This document shows positions 1 to 11,818 of a stretch of DNA of 64,000 nt, piece by piece (position 1 is the stretch's first letter; every line of letters begins with the position of its first letter). Position numbers and translations under genes: made by a program. The notes under the pieces were generated by a model. That model had not been told where the DNA came from and made no database searches. It saw nothing but the letters and a program-made list of their open reading frames with translations. Source of the stretch: Clavelina lepadiformis (lineage: Eukaryota; Chordata; Ascidiacea; Aplousobranchia; Clavelinidae); assembly GCF_947623445.1 (NCBI RefSeq), contig NC_135247.1:1738501-1802500 (forward strand). The letters run 5' to 3'.

Positions 1-1033
1 GCCAGACCCAAAAGGTATTATAGCCCAAAAGCTGGCAACGAAAACTCAACATCATCAAGTACCAAAAATTTAATGATTTTGTCTTGGGTAATTAAGAGAT
101 ATTTGTTGATTGACTGTGTCCTTATTGGCATGGAGTGTGTAGATGTGATGTTACCCAGCTTACCCCAAATTTTGTATTTCCTTCGACGTACCAGGTACTC
201 TATGACGTCGCAAAGTAGGCCTACCTTTTTTGACGTAAACTTGTGATACATCACGTCTTCAAACCCAAGCGGTGACGCAGCTGGTCAATTAAACTTTTTA
301 GTTGAGATGCAGTTGATCAAAATAGACCAGCACACGTCTGACACTTAGCAGTGTTGTGTTAATTTTGTTCCGAGTTTCATACGATTAATTAATTATCAGT
401 GGAACTTTCACTTACATAGTCAGCTAAGTTTTAATCATTGTAATAATTATAATTATATTGTATTAATTATTATGTCATATTATAATTTTCCTATAATTCT
501 TCTTTAAATTTACCAATTAAACAGTAATTCCTTGGGAAATTTTGTTTCTTAGGGTTTCAGAATATTGGGAATTCGGATAAAAACACCTTAGATGTTACAG
601 TCAATTTCTCTGAACCACGAGATGAAGCTCCCAACATATTTGCTTGGGTGCTAGGAACATTTGCTAATCAGATCACGTGAGTACCGGCTGTCAAAAGTTT
701 ATTGTCGTGTTTTCTAGTTTTTTTTTAATATTACAAAGTTATCTATGTTTCTTTGTATTAGTTGGTTTCATAATTTGCTTCAATATTTATCACAGATACG
801 CCGTGCAAATGGGCAGCATTAACAGCGGTGGTTTCCAATGCACGGTTCGTCGAACTGATGATACCAACGGTTGGAACCAGAATCCAACTTTGATCTGGAC
901 TATAATAGATAAAGACTCAAATCATTGGATCTCAATCATGGAGAATTTAGAAATTTGTAGCGGGAATTGTGTTTGTGGAACTTTGTTTAGCGATACAGTT
1001 TTGCAACGACCAGATTGCAGTCTGCAGGAATAA
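1..1033 (+). CDS. H-type lectin-like gene A (3' part; 5' end outside window)
   Basis: Exons seen: 1-14 (end of exon 4, coding PDPK then G), 553-676 and 796-1033, with consensus GT donors and AG acceptors and the same phases as the complete paralogues. Exons 5 and 6 form the second domain: a beta-strand rich segment containing PNIFAWVLGTFANQIT, then YAVQMGSINSGGFQCTVRRT and GW...P.LIW. Pattern and length fit H-type lectins, which bind sugars such as GalNAc as oligomers; this is inference from pattern, not a database hit. Oddity: instead of stopping at WTII like genes B, F and G, the reading frame runs on for about 36 residues with four cysteines before TAA at 1031. The amino-terminal half lies upstream of the window. 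Confidence 0.65.
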
Positions 1034-1246
1034 CAATGACCAAAATAATTTAAAATCTCACACATGTTAAGTTTCACTTTCACGCTTGTTTGTAGTAATG
1101 TTAAGTTCATGCTTTGCTTTAACTGTTGTACTATCTTTAAACATTTGTTGTGCTATCGTTACAAAATCCGTTTTTGAGCAGTAGCTTTATTGCATCATAA
1201 CACCCACTTAAAATTTCGACTTGCTTACTGTGCTGTTACTGTATCG

Positions 1247-1751
1247 CAGTGGTTCCCAAACTTTATCTACTCGCGTACCATTTTTTTGGTTCATGTAGCG
1301 TTCGCGTACCACCTACATTGTAAGTGGTCCGACAAAACTCCAGAATTCACAAATAAAAAATGATAAGCAAAATGTTTACTAAAGGCTCGTGAATATTAAA
1401 CAAAAATTAGTCGAACTTTTACCGCCCTCGCTACAGTGCTACAGCATAACTAACGTATTACAAAAACTAACTTCAAGGATTTGTTATGTAGTAATAAACG
1501 ACGTTCTATTTCGTCACAAAGAAACCCTGTTTTACAATCCAATGCGTGAATACCCTAAGGAATTAGTATTCAGTAGGGAATATAGCATGAAATTTTACGC
1601 TCTACCTAATTTATGTGAATTAAATTAATGCCCAAGACAATAAAAGATCTTTTGTGATCGTTTAGTGTGAATTTGATAAGTTGCTCGCGTACCACCTGGA
1701 AGACCTTCGTGTACCACTAGTGGTACGCGTACCATAGTTTGGGAACCACTG
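1247..1751. mobile_element. Non-autonomous hAT element (MITE) with 8-bp target duplication
   Basis: The termini are perfect inverted repeats, CAGTGGTTCCCAAAC and its complement, flanked on both sides by the 8-bp direct repeat CTGTATCG (1239-1246 and 1752-1759). The 8-bp duplication and CAG...CTG ends are diagnostic of hAT superfamily transposons. At 505 bp, with no transposase, it is non-autonomous. It sits just downstream of lectin-like gene A. Intact target duplications suggest a fairly recent insertion. Confidence 0.9.
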
Positions 1752-1759
1752 CTGTATCG

Positions 1760-2815
1760 GTACAAAATTCCAAACCTTAGTGGTAGTGAAACTAACTTAT
1801 TGGTCGGTGGTGCCAAATGTATCAATCGTATGCAGTGAGTTATCGAAAACAACCAACTAATTGCTGGCGTCTTAAACGTCGACTTATCTGTGTGAGAGGG
1901 CGTTCTCTGCAACGGTTGTTGTAGAAAGAAAATACAGATATAGGCCTACACCAGACGTGGACAGCGGCATAATTGTGGTTTGTCTGGTACAGAACCATGT
2001 GTACAAGAATTTGGATCCAATGACCTAAGCCAGATTATCCCATTGAGATGCTAATACAAAATCTGAATACTAAACAAAACGCAAAGAATTCACAAACTAA
2101 AGTACATGGTATCACAAAATATATTTTCATTTTCGTTAAATGCAATCTGTGTGATTGAAATAGGTCTCGATTTCATTCAACTATGTAATGTGAGCTTTAA
2201 TCGAAGTACAAAGAATCATTTCTTTTTTATTCTATTCTAAAGTGGTGTTTCTCAAATGCAAGTAAATGGATAATGTATTGCAATATTCTTCCGCACTAAA
2301 ACACAAAGTGGCAACATGTGAACAGACGAACTGTCGAAGTGGAATTTTCCAATTTTATTTCTGCTTTTCGTTTCGACTTGTAATTAATTGTATTATTGTT
2401 TTAATCGGTTGTGTTTTGTCATTTCAGATATGCTGGAATTTGATCTAAAATATTCTTTGTAATTCGAAAATGTAAAATGTAAAAAAAATTTACTTTGAAA
2501 ACATTTTCCTTTTTATGTCGCGATAACATTCTGATATAATTGAGATATTTTATTATACGCTGTTGTGTAATCTACATTCAACTTTGATGTGAACATGTTA
2601 AGTCTCTAAACGCATTGGTTAATTATTATCCCTGTAGAATTTTGTAACTGATTACATTTATCCATAAGATTGAGAAATAAATATTGTTTACAGGTTTACT
2701 TAATCTATTTGAGCTGATAGCAAGTTGCTGACAGTTTTTTCGAATGAATGCTGCTTTTACCACAAGCCTAAGCATTACACGCCTAAAAATTTAAACCAAA
2801 CATAAGCCTGAGTAT
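1760..2815. other. AT-rich flank downstream of gene A
   Basis: No convincing coding exon. An AATAAA hexamer at 2676-2681 could serve a plus-strand transcript. Short open frames here have no splice or composition support. Confidence 0.4.
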
Positions 2816-3640
2816 TCGGCTTTTTCTGGGAGATGCAGAGCTGCCGCGGATCAAAAGTGGATCCCGATGGGATGGTTCCGCGCCATACTCTTTTGTAGGC
2901 AGCTGTTTAGTCTCAAAGTACAGCGACAACATTTTATTGGCCTCAATGTCCCAGATTCTGAGTGTGGCCTACAGTTAACTTTCCACGTCGGTATCCGGCC
3001 TGCACCAGGTGGTCGATTATGACGCGGGCGTAGATCAGACGTTCAGGGATCTTGGAGGGAACGCGGAAAAGAATTATAGGACGATATGGCTCTTTAGGTC
3101 CCCTAGCGGCTTCTGCGATTTTGGTATTGCGATTAGCTCCTCCTTAATTTGGGAAGTTGAAGGTGGAAACACAGGAAGCTATAAAATCAAATGTTTAGGA
3201 CTTAAGGACGTAAGCAGGAGCTAGGAGTTCGGTGCAAATGTTGTTTGAGTCCGAAGCCCTTGGTATGTTCAAATTCACTTGATATATGGCGAAGGTTAGG
3301 GCTGGTATGTTGTTCGACTCCTTACTCAGAAGGCTGCTGCTTCAGTTGTATGCTAGCTTCGCTCATATATTGAAAGAAAAAACACAACCTTCTTAATTCA
3401 AGGCTTTAATCGAACTGCTGTCCTGTGAGCAAGCAGTGCAGAAAGGAATGGGATGGAAAATCGGACGCGCAGTGTGGAAATTATCACGTGCGGGGAGTAT
3501 TCTGAGGGCGCCAACCAGCGACCAACGAAGACGCACCCAACGGCCGCTACAGATACACTTGGAGTGATAATAATTAATGTGAGAAAACTTAAATATGGTT
3601 AAAGCACAAATGAAATTACAAAACATAGGCTATGAGACTT
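2815..3640. other. GC-richer block of unknown nature
   Basis: Base composition is visibly richer in GC than the surroundings and short open frames occur on both strands. None could be assigned to a known family. It could be a decayed mobile element, for example an old LINE, but I found no diagnostic motif. Confidence 0.3.
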
Positions 3641-5950
3641 GCACAACAATAGAACATGCCTTCAATACAGACAAATTGGAGCTTAACCACATTAAAATGA
3701 TCAAACCTCTTCATGTATGTTTTAAAGGGCTGAGTTGACTGTCAAAACAGTAATTGCAATACTTATTGATCAACTTTCAAACAATTTTAACTTATCTAGG
3801 AAGAAAGATATTTACACCAAGAAGATCTTGAACAAAACTTCCCATTTCTCTGTCATAAACTCAGTATTTTGTCATCCCTAAAAGATATTTGCAATTTGAC
3901 AAATGCTTACTATTTACACTAAATATATAACATGTTAAGAATTCAGAGCGAAACACACTTGATAACTAAGCTATTTCAACATCTTGGGCAGGTAAATGCA
4001 CTTACTGAGTACATACAGTTACATGCACATTTATTATAAAAAACAGTCAAATTACTACATCTATGCTTTTAGTTAGGTTTGTAGACTTGTAGAGGTTGGG
4101 GTCGTTTAGAATGCAGAGGTTGATGCCGACAGATGCAGATACAGAGTTTTATCGGTCTTAGCTTACGTTATTGACTTAGTTAACCTACTACATTAGTATC
4201 TGACTCTATTGTTGCGTGCGGTTAGAATTCTCTAACCTTTTTGACAGCCGAACGTTCTTATTATATTATAACAAATACCGTTTGCCAGAAAAGGCTTTTA
4301 TTGTAGGTGGTGTACACTTTCTCAACATTACAAATAACCAAGAACACAAGTCATACGACTGTTTACACGATGTCTACTGATTTGCGATCACCACGACTAC
4401 AGTAGTACCGTATTACATATGTCTATAACTTCGCGTCTGCGTCTGAGGCTCTGAGGGAGTCTCGCGCAGAAGTTCAAGCTTATAAAACGTGCTGCGATGT
4501 GGCGGAAATATATGACAAAAAAGGCATGAACATTTCAAGGCGTGTGGACGTGGAAAACAGTGCGTTTGCAATGCAAATTACATTCGGTTAAAGTTGGAAA
4601 CAGTTTCTTGGAAGCGACTTGGTAACGTACAAATAAGGAGCTTTCACACGAAGTTATTCGTAGCAAGTTTTCAAATATACCAACGATAGTTTGCAGTGTT
4701 CTGAAAAAGCAAGTTTATGAACTCCAATTACTAGCTGGAAAACTCTTTCCTAAGAATGATGTGGCGGGACTGAAAGTTTAAAAACTCCAATTGTTCTGGA
4801 AAACACATTTCTAAGAATGACGTAATGATTTTACAAAAGCCACCCAGGCCGCCACAGACTGTTATCCATACTGTTATCCATACTGTTGCTGACTTGATTA
4901 TTGAAACAGTGCAAGTACAACCTTTTGTGATTTTGTTTTTTCAACTACATGCAACCTGTTATTAAGCTAGCTAATGGGCTATGGTCTACTAAGAAGCTTC
5001 ACTTCCAGACTTTTGCATTGCATCAACTTAATAGGACTAAAACGTTAGAAGAACCTAAGATTTTAGCCCATCAGCATTCAACAATTTTACCTTTTACCTA
5101 GGCCATGCAATTAATACTGCTAAATCAAAGAATTTTCTCATTAATATCAATAATAACGTTTGACTGCTGACATCCAAATACCGTAACCAAAAATATTTAC
5201 AGGCGTTGTTAAAAACAGACAAGTCTAGACTAGGCATACCACATTAAAATCATTAGGCAGTTTATCATTAGGCTAAAAGTTAACATCAACCAACAACTTA
5301 TAGGCTACCTGTTTAACTAGTTTGGTTCCATTAACAGAACACTTACTAATAACAGTAAACTTATTGAGCGCTTAAGAATAATAATTAATTAGTTTACTCT
5401 ACATAGTTTATAAAAAAATAAACGGAAACCCTGCTGTCATTCTGCTAGGATTCTGCCAGAATGACGGTGGTTCTTTCGGTTAGGACCCGCCTCTAGCCTA
5501 TATCAAACAGGACCAATTATGCAGTGTTAATGACGGACACACTAAACGCCTGACTGCCTGAAAGAGTTGAAATCGAAAACTAGGCCTATTTTGTTCATTT
5601 CAGCCTTTCAGATTTTTAGTGAAATCCGTTAATACTTTGTGCAAGGCCATTCCAACGGTTGTAACTGCAATTCCGATGCCATTTCACAGATTTGTTGCAC
5701 AGATAAACCTATGTTATATGTTAAACTGGCCAGTAATCACACTGTACCATACTGTAGTTCATCTATTCCTGTGGTATACGGTGTGCATCAATCACTATAC
5801 AAACCTTATCCATACATACCGGTATAGCCTACATCTCAGTAGCCTACACCATCAGATTGTACCGTACAATGACCAGCCACAGCCGTTCGGTTGGATTATT
5901 CATTCGACATAGGATTAGCCTTACGACGATTACTTTAAAAGATGGAATTA
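3640..5950. other. Intergenic stretch with one dispersed repeat
   Basis: No gene recognised. Positions about 4140-4400 are clearly similar to about 30400-30665 (shared landmarks such as GACTCTATTGTTGCGTGCGG and GTACACTTTCTCAACATTAC), so this part is a dispersed repeat in the same orientation. The rest is AT-rich with no open frame of note. Confidence 0.5.
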
Positions 5951-6254
5951 TTATACCGTTAGCTCATAGGAATGGCTAATCTGTGCGTTCCCTTTCCTAT
6001 ATGAGCTAATCCTTGACGAATCAGTTGGCTTTCCAGAACATTAGTATCATGCAACCAACCAAAAACCAAAGAAATTCTTTTTGGAGATCTGTTTCCTGTC
6101 TGAGACCGTAGGCTACGCAATACCTTCGAAAACGTCGGATCCAACTTTCCATTTGTGAGGTGAAGTTGAAGAATTCGGGAGACTTCAGCTTCAAAACCGC
6201 ATCTGTTGCTCATTACGTCTTTAGCATCCTTCTTCAAAACTACTGGCACCAATG

Positions 6255-7871
6255 CTGCGCTGGCTATAGCTGCATAAGAGGCAACTTTTGCTTATCATAC
6301 CGCTACTCATGGGCAAAGTTTTAAAAGTTCAGATTGCACTTCCAAGTTGGTTTCAAAACTGTTCGAGCCTAAATTTTCCTTCGGCAAAACAAAGTGTGAA
6401 TCGATAGTTGTTAACGTTATTGCCCCCATGTCCCGCTGACGAACTTCGCCAGGAAGGAAGAAAGAATCAAGTTAACTTCGTTACTGTTACAATTGATGCC
6501 TCCAACAGGGAAGAAGTAAAACATGTTCCCATTGTAGTTCGCTACTTTCTACCTGAAACTGGCGTTAAAGTGAAGCTGTTGCAATTTAAATCTGTTCCTG
6601 GAGAAACTGCTGCAATACTAAGCAAATTCCTGCTCTCGGTTCTTAACCGTACAGGACTCAAGAAGAAACTGATTGGATTTTGCGCGGACCACTGCGATAC
6701 GAATTTTGGAGGTTTTAAAAGAAGAGGACAACATAATGTTTTTTTAAAGGTAAGGAAAACCTCAAACGGAATCTTGTCTGCATTGGATGTGCAGTTCTTA
6801 TCGTCCACAACTGCCTTCAGCATGCTGTTGATACTTTGGCAGTGTGCATCGAAAGCCTCGTTGTTCAAATTTACAAATTCTTTTACATTTATACTTTTCG
6901 ACTTTTGGAACTTAAAGAGTTTTGCGAATTTGTTGATGTTAAGTACAAAAGGGTTTGCAACATGGCAACACCAGGTTTTTATCCTTACTACCTGCTTTAC
7001 AACTCGTTCTTGAAATGTTTGAAGCATTGAAGAGCTACTTTAAATCACAAGAACGTTGCCCAACCATCATTAGTCAATGTTTTGATGAACCAGCCCAAGA
7101 ACTCTATCTCACATTTGTGCATGGAGAGTTGAAGTACTTTAATAAGATTATGGTGAAGATAGAAAGGCAGAAGACTAGTGCTGTAGATGTGGCAAATATT
7201 TTTATGGAGTTAAAGTTTAACTTGCATGGAAAGAAGGTAAATAACATAATTGTCCCATACCAAGCAAAGTATCTTTTGGAAAAGCTTGAGAAAGAAGAAA
7301 TAGTTGCAAGGGTGTTTCTTACAGAAGTTTGAGATTTTTACGAGAAATGTGAATCATATCTGAATGATTATAGCGATGCCTATGAAGATGTGATACCTCA
7401 TCTTTGGATGAACTTGAGTGAAGACTTTTCCTGGCCACTTGTACGTAGGTCTGCGGAAAATATCAACAAAATGTTTCAGAACCAAATGATCAACATGGAC
7501 TTCCTTTTCGATGAGCCTGTTTTGATAAAGAAATACATGTCTGAGAGTGAGAGGAAAGAATCGTGGAAAATGCAACAACATCTCTTGAACAAAATTGGAT
7601 CCAATTGTTCCAAACTTTTATCAACGAAAACATAACCATTCCAAACTTTTAAAAACTTGTCGAGTTTGTGCTTTGTCTGTCTGGAACATCAGCACCAGTT
7701 GAACGAATTTTTTCAATTATGAACAATATGTGGCCCGATGACAGAGGCCAAATGCTAGAACAGATTGTCAAAGCTCTCCTCACTTGCAAATTTAATGTTG
7801 ATTTGAGATGTAGTGAATTTTATGAAAAGATAAAATCGAACACTACTTCTGAAAAAGGTTTTCGTTGGTGA
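6255..7871 (+). pseudogene. Decayed hAT-superfamily transposase
   Basis: Plus-strand frames read as consecutive pieces of one hAT transposase. About 6275-6406 gives FEPKFSFGKTKCESIVVNVI; 6408-6750 includes VRYFLPETGVKVKLLQF and GFCADHCDTNFGGFKRRG (catalytic-core region); 6836-7332 includes IYKFFYIYTF and YLTFVHGELKYFN; 7390-7635 and 7668-7871 carry the C-terminal dimerisation motif SGTSAPVERIFSIMNNMWPD. The frame changes several times (at least near 6407, between 6750 and 6840, near 6960, and a stop at 7330), so it is inactive. I could not define terminal repeats. It lies directly upstream of lectin-like gene B, and homology to the lectin 5' region resumes only at about 8011, so the insertion may have displaced that gene's normal promoter. 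Confidence 0.8.
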
Positions 7872-8140
7872 AATAGGCCTACATATATTGGTAATTTGCC
7901 CATATTCATTAATTAGTTGCATTAAATTTTTTTGTTGTAGGCCTATATTAAGTTCATTTGCAGTTTTCAATATGCGTCCCGGATTTGCATTTCTAAAAAA
8001 GGACAAGCCTATAAGTTATGTTATGCTTGCTTACTATATATCATATGTTGAAGTTTACGTGCTTTCGTTGTTAAAAGTTGGTACTATATTTGCAGATTAC
8101 ATTGCCCGAAAAGTAATACATTTGTTTGCTAATAATCACA

Positions 8141-9273
8141 ATGAGTACTCAAAATGGTACTGAAATTGAACAAGATTTACCTTGCATTAGGTTTATACTA
8201 TACTGCAATATTATCTTGTTATAATGGAAAACGATTAAATGCAAAAGTATTGCAAGACATGAAAACTGATTTGTTGTGATTTTTGTGTTCATCGCAAAAT
8301 AAGGTTTTGAAAATTAAATTTGTTTTCAACAGGAACCGTGGCTCTTCCTGCATCGGATCAGAATTCCTTGGACTTGACATGCTGTTTTCCCATCCCATAC
8401 AATGGCACAAGTCCCCTAGTGACGGTAAAAGTACAAGGAAGCAGCGGAAAGTAAGAACGAAAATAACTGGTGTAAAGCTATAGATGAAAAGAATTGACGA
8501 GACGTTGAAATCTATTAGAAGCCACATTAAATGCATAAAGTTTACAAACCACAATTTTCAACAGCTACACTGTTCAAGGCATCATTCCTTCCCCTTTAGC
8601 ATTTCGGTTTACTGTGACTCGTACTGACCAACCTGGCGGATGGACTGAACAGCCAGAGTTAGAGTGGAATGCTGAAGGAAGAGAAGTACCTCCAGCAAGA
8701 GGTACTGGTGTGATTTTTACTCATTAATACACGTTTGAAAAACGCGCAATTTGTCTTTGTAATAATTTACTTTGTAAAATTACTACCTTGTCTGCTGTAG
8801 CTGTTATGTACAAAAACCTAAGACTTTAATATCACACGAACTTATTCGTTTGTTCAAGTCATATATCAACAACTGATTAGCTTGTCAGCCAATTCTGTTT
8901 TATATGTTGTTTGAATCCTTCTCCAGGAAATCAGACCATTGCAGCATCCAGCACCAACACAGCAAACGTATCGGTCCAATTCCCGTCAGCAATAGACCCA
9001 GCACCTGAAGACATATTTGCTTGGGTTAATGGAAACTTTGCTAACCAGATAACGTAAGTGACTCTTATTGTGTAATGATGACACCAGGCCAAAAGTTTGC
9101 TTTGGCCCGTTGATAAACTGTATTGAAACACTTAGTTTTATCAATATTACAGATACGCTGTACAAATGGGCAGCATTAACAGCGGTGGTTTCCAATGCAC
9201 CGTTCAACGAACTGACGCTACCAACGGTTGGGATCAAAGACCTATTTTGTACTGGACCATAATTCAACCATAA
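8141..9273 (+). CDS. H-type lectin-like gene B, two-domain, leaderless
   Basis: Coding exons 8141-8156, 8333-8450, 8565-8701, 8927-9053 and 9153-9273 join to 519 nt, 172 residues. The 5' untranslated part of the first exon shown begins after the acceptor TTTGCAG near 8096. Domain 1 (exons 3-4) includes CCFPIPYNGTSPLVTVKVQG and FRFTVTRTDQPGGWTEQP; domain 2 (exons 5-6) includes VSVQFPSAIDPAPEDIFAWV and YAVQMGSINSGGFQCTVQRT and ends WTIIQP. Each domain has the GF/RF..V.RTD..GW..P.L.W signature, suggestive of H-type lectins. The start MSTQNG carries no signal peptide, and an in-frame TAA lies 27 nt upstream. All splice sites are canonical and no disabling change is seen. The usual family promoter is not found upstream, where a decayed hAT transposase lies. 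Confidence 0.72.
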
Positions 9274-9369
9274 CAACTGCTTTTCAACATCTGAGATTGC
9301 GCACACTTATGGTCAATAATTACGAATGTGCGATTTGATATGTCTAATGAAAGTTATCTTATATAGTAT

Positions 9370-9532
9370 TGTGAAATGTGTGGCTAAAATCATGACAGCT
9401 TAGAAGTCAGCCATAGTTACTTCGGCGTAAACAGCAATATAACGCCTACAGCACAGCAGCTTCTGTTCGACGAGGTGGTCGGCATTTAGCCTTTGATTCC
9501 GCCTCGTCGTTGTTGGAATGATTGGCTATAAG
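9370..9532 (-). repeat. Small-ORF repeat unit, copy E (5' part; interrupted by hAT)
   Basis: Same family as the units near 21.5, 29.8, 37.4 and 37.9 kb. On the minus strand an ATG at 9414 starts MADF followed by a stop, then the conserved LATHF segment, so the ORF is dead. The remainder of the unit continues at 10660-10870; the two halves are separated by the hAT element at 9533-10651. Confidence 0.7.
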
Positions 9533-10651
9533 TAGGGCCATTTTTATATGACCTTAAAAAATCAATAATATGACTTTATTTTTTGGAAAATATGACTTTA
9601 TGTGAAAATCGTGTATTTTTACATGCGAACAACGTCACTCACGGAACTAAAGAGTAAAACATACGCAACATAACAGTAATACACATCCATTTTTATTTTA
9701 AACCACAGTTGTAGTACAGTTTCATGTAGCGTGGAATGTTAGAGTCTTTGAAGTTACGATTTGGACGTAAAAATGACTTTAGTAAGGAAAATGAGCGCTC
9801 CACAGACGCTGATGTGGGTTGACACTTCTGCAGTTTTGCATAAAGCGCTGGTGAAATGTCTTGTCTTTGTAGCTCCATAATTTGTTTCACATCGTTTTTG
9901 TCCAATCGCTTCTTAATGTAATTTTTGAGCTCAAGCGGATCTTTTCTGAAATCAAGGGCATTTAGATCAGCATGGGCCTCTTTGATGGTGTACGTACAAC
10001 TTTCCATTTTGAGTATTAAGTTTGAAATATTGTTGTAGTGGAGGCATATTTCTGTTAACTGACTAGTCAACTTTGGATCGCTGCATTTGATTCTTTCACT
10101 TTTGGCATGCTGAACCAGATATTCTCTCTATGTCTAAGTCTCTGTATATATTTAACTGTTATATTCTTCAGTTTGCTACTAGTTGTACTGTATTTGTATA
10201 TAAGTAGACCAAGGTTGAGCTTTTTAGCTTGCCTACCCACTGACTGAACTTCACATGACGTCCCACTTCAATGCACAGAAGTAGAACAGATTGTGTTGCA
10301 ACACAATGCAATGTGTGACCTCATAAAATATAGGTCTGTGACTGTAAGTGTTATGTAGGCTAATCCTACAGTTTGCCTTCGTTCAATCAGAAATTGCCTT
10401 ACTTTCTTAATGCTTAATTGCTTCACCGCTTAAATTCGTACTTTTTATTTAAAGTATACAACGATATGACTTTATAACTCAAAAATATGACTATATAACT
10501 TAAAAAGCTGATTTATGACCTAACCAGGAAAATATGACTTCATAACTTTCTTAATATACCTCATAGGGATGCGGTTTTTGCGTTAAAATTGATTTCACGA
10601 CTTACTGATGCATAGAAAAAAATATGACTTTAATGACTTTAAATGGCCTTA
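9533..10651 (-). mobile_element. hAT element with transposase fragment and 8-bp target duplication
   Basis: Imperfect terminal inverted repeats (TAGGGCCATTT on the left, TAAGGCCATTT when the right end is reverse-complemented) are bounded by an 8-bp direct repeat GCTATAAG at 9525-9532 and 10652-10659, diagnostic for hAT. Subterminal regions are full of the short motif ATATGACTTTA and its relatives. Inside, 10070-9693 (minus) encodes a 125-residue transposase C-terminus with the dimerisation motif SASVERSFSLLKSFLRPNRN. The upstream catalytic region is missing, so this is an internally deleted copy. It is inserted in the middle of a small-ORF repeat unit. Confidence 0.9.
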
Positions 10652-10659
10652 GCTATAAG

Positions 10660-10870
10660 GCTATATTTCCATTTTTTTCTTTATGAACCTAATTAACATT
10701 TTTGCATTTCATAGAGTTGCAAAGCTAAGGAATTTGCCAGGCAGAGTTAGAATGAAACGCTTGGGAGTAGAGGGTTGGAGCCAAATATTTGACTGTTTAA
10801 TTTGTTTAGTTTAAAACAAAACTAACTGTTTACAACAGAATAGGCCATATACCATACAATGTGTGCTTCT
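10660..10870 (-). repeat. Small-ORF repeat unit, copy E (upstream part)
   Basis: Continuation of the unit broken by the hAT insertion. Sequence such as GAATTTGCCAGGCAGAGTT and GGGTTGGAGCC matches the reverse-complemented upstream part of copy A (21177-21345) and of copy C near 37690-37740. Confidence 0.7.
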
Positions 10871-11818
10871 AATGTGCTTCATTCAGGGTGAGCTGGTAGG
10901 CTTAAACGTTTGTCAGGAATTTTTCAGCTTGACAAGTGACTGTAGCTAATAATGACCAGGAACAGATTATTAAAAACAACCGAATTACATGCCCATATAA
11001 GGCAATGATTTTCAATAAAAGTGAGATCTGTGCTCGCACTTGGATATTGTGGTAGCAGCTTAAGATGTTCAACTGCAAATTTTGAAAATTAAGTTTTGAC
11101 CGCTTATATTACTTTTTTGAGCAAAACTCGTCGCATAAATTAAAAGATGTTATCCGTTGCACAAATATCTTGCCTTATTCATGTGAAAAACCACTGTTGT
11201 ATAAATTATATGGTGATGATGTTGTCGTTGTTGTCTTTCATGAAGTCTTTGAAATATATCAATATGAAACTATAGAAAGAAAATTACCAGCACGGACGGC
11301 TGGATATCCAGCGCAACCAGAGAAATGAACCAGAGGAAATAACCTGAGCAATCAGGTTGCACAATTACGCCTAATTATGAGCGCGTTAACTTCATCGTTT
11401 GCGATGACTAATAGCATTGTTTAGCATACTCACTCACATTAACCCCTGGTCACCTGTTATATGTAAAGTCATATTATTTCACCGGAAGTTTGCGTAGCGT
11501 ACGTACAAAATGTGAATCCATTACATGCGGCAACAGGACAATGTTCCGTTGAATGACACTCCCAGTTTAACTTTTACCGGCTAATGGACAGCATTGAGAG
11601 AAGTGTTTAGCATAGATTTTATGCAATATACAAACGTCATTAATTGATTTGCCTTTTACAAAGCATAGGTTGAAAGCAACGCATTCACTGTATATCAGTC
11701 GTTAAAAAAGTTAAATATTGACATAACACGTTTGATAGCAGATTTGCTTCTTCTACGATATCAGTCTTGTACTTTTTGTTTCTATTTTGAATAAACAACA
11801 AATAATTGTACCTTTACA
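10871..11818. other. Intergenic / upstream region of lectin-like gene C
   Basis: No separate gene seen. It should contain the promoter and 5' untranslated exon of gene C, but the AP-1/TATA block shared by genes D, F and G is not recognisable here. Confidence 0.4.

Noticed and set aside
2266-2448. Possible alternative terminal exon of gene A (CAG|ATATGCTGGAATTTGATC then stop)
   Set aside because: The acceptor is plausible, but the sequence does not resemble exon 6 and gene A already has a complete exon 6.
6542-7027. 161-codon open frame on the minus strand
   Set aside because: It is the antisense of the hAT transposase remnant, which reads convincingly on the plus strand.
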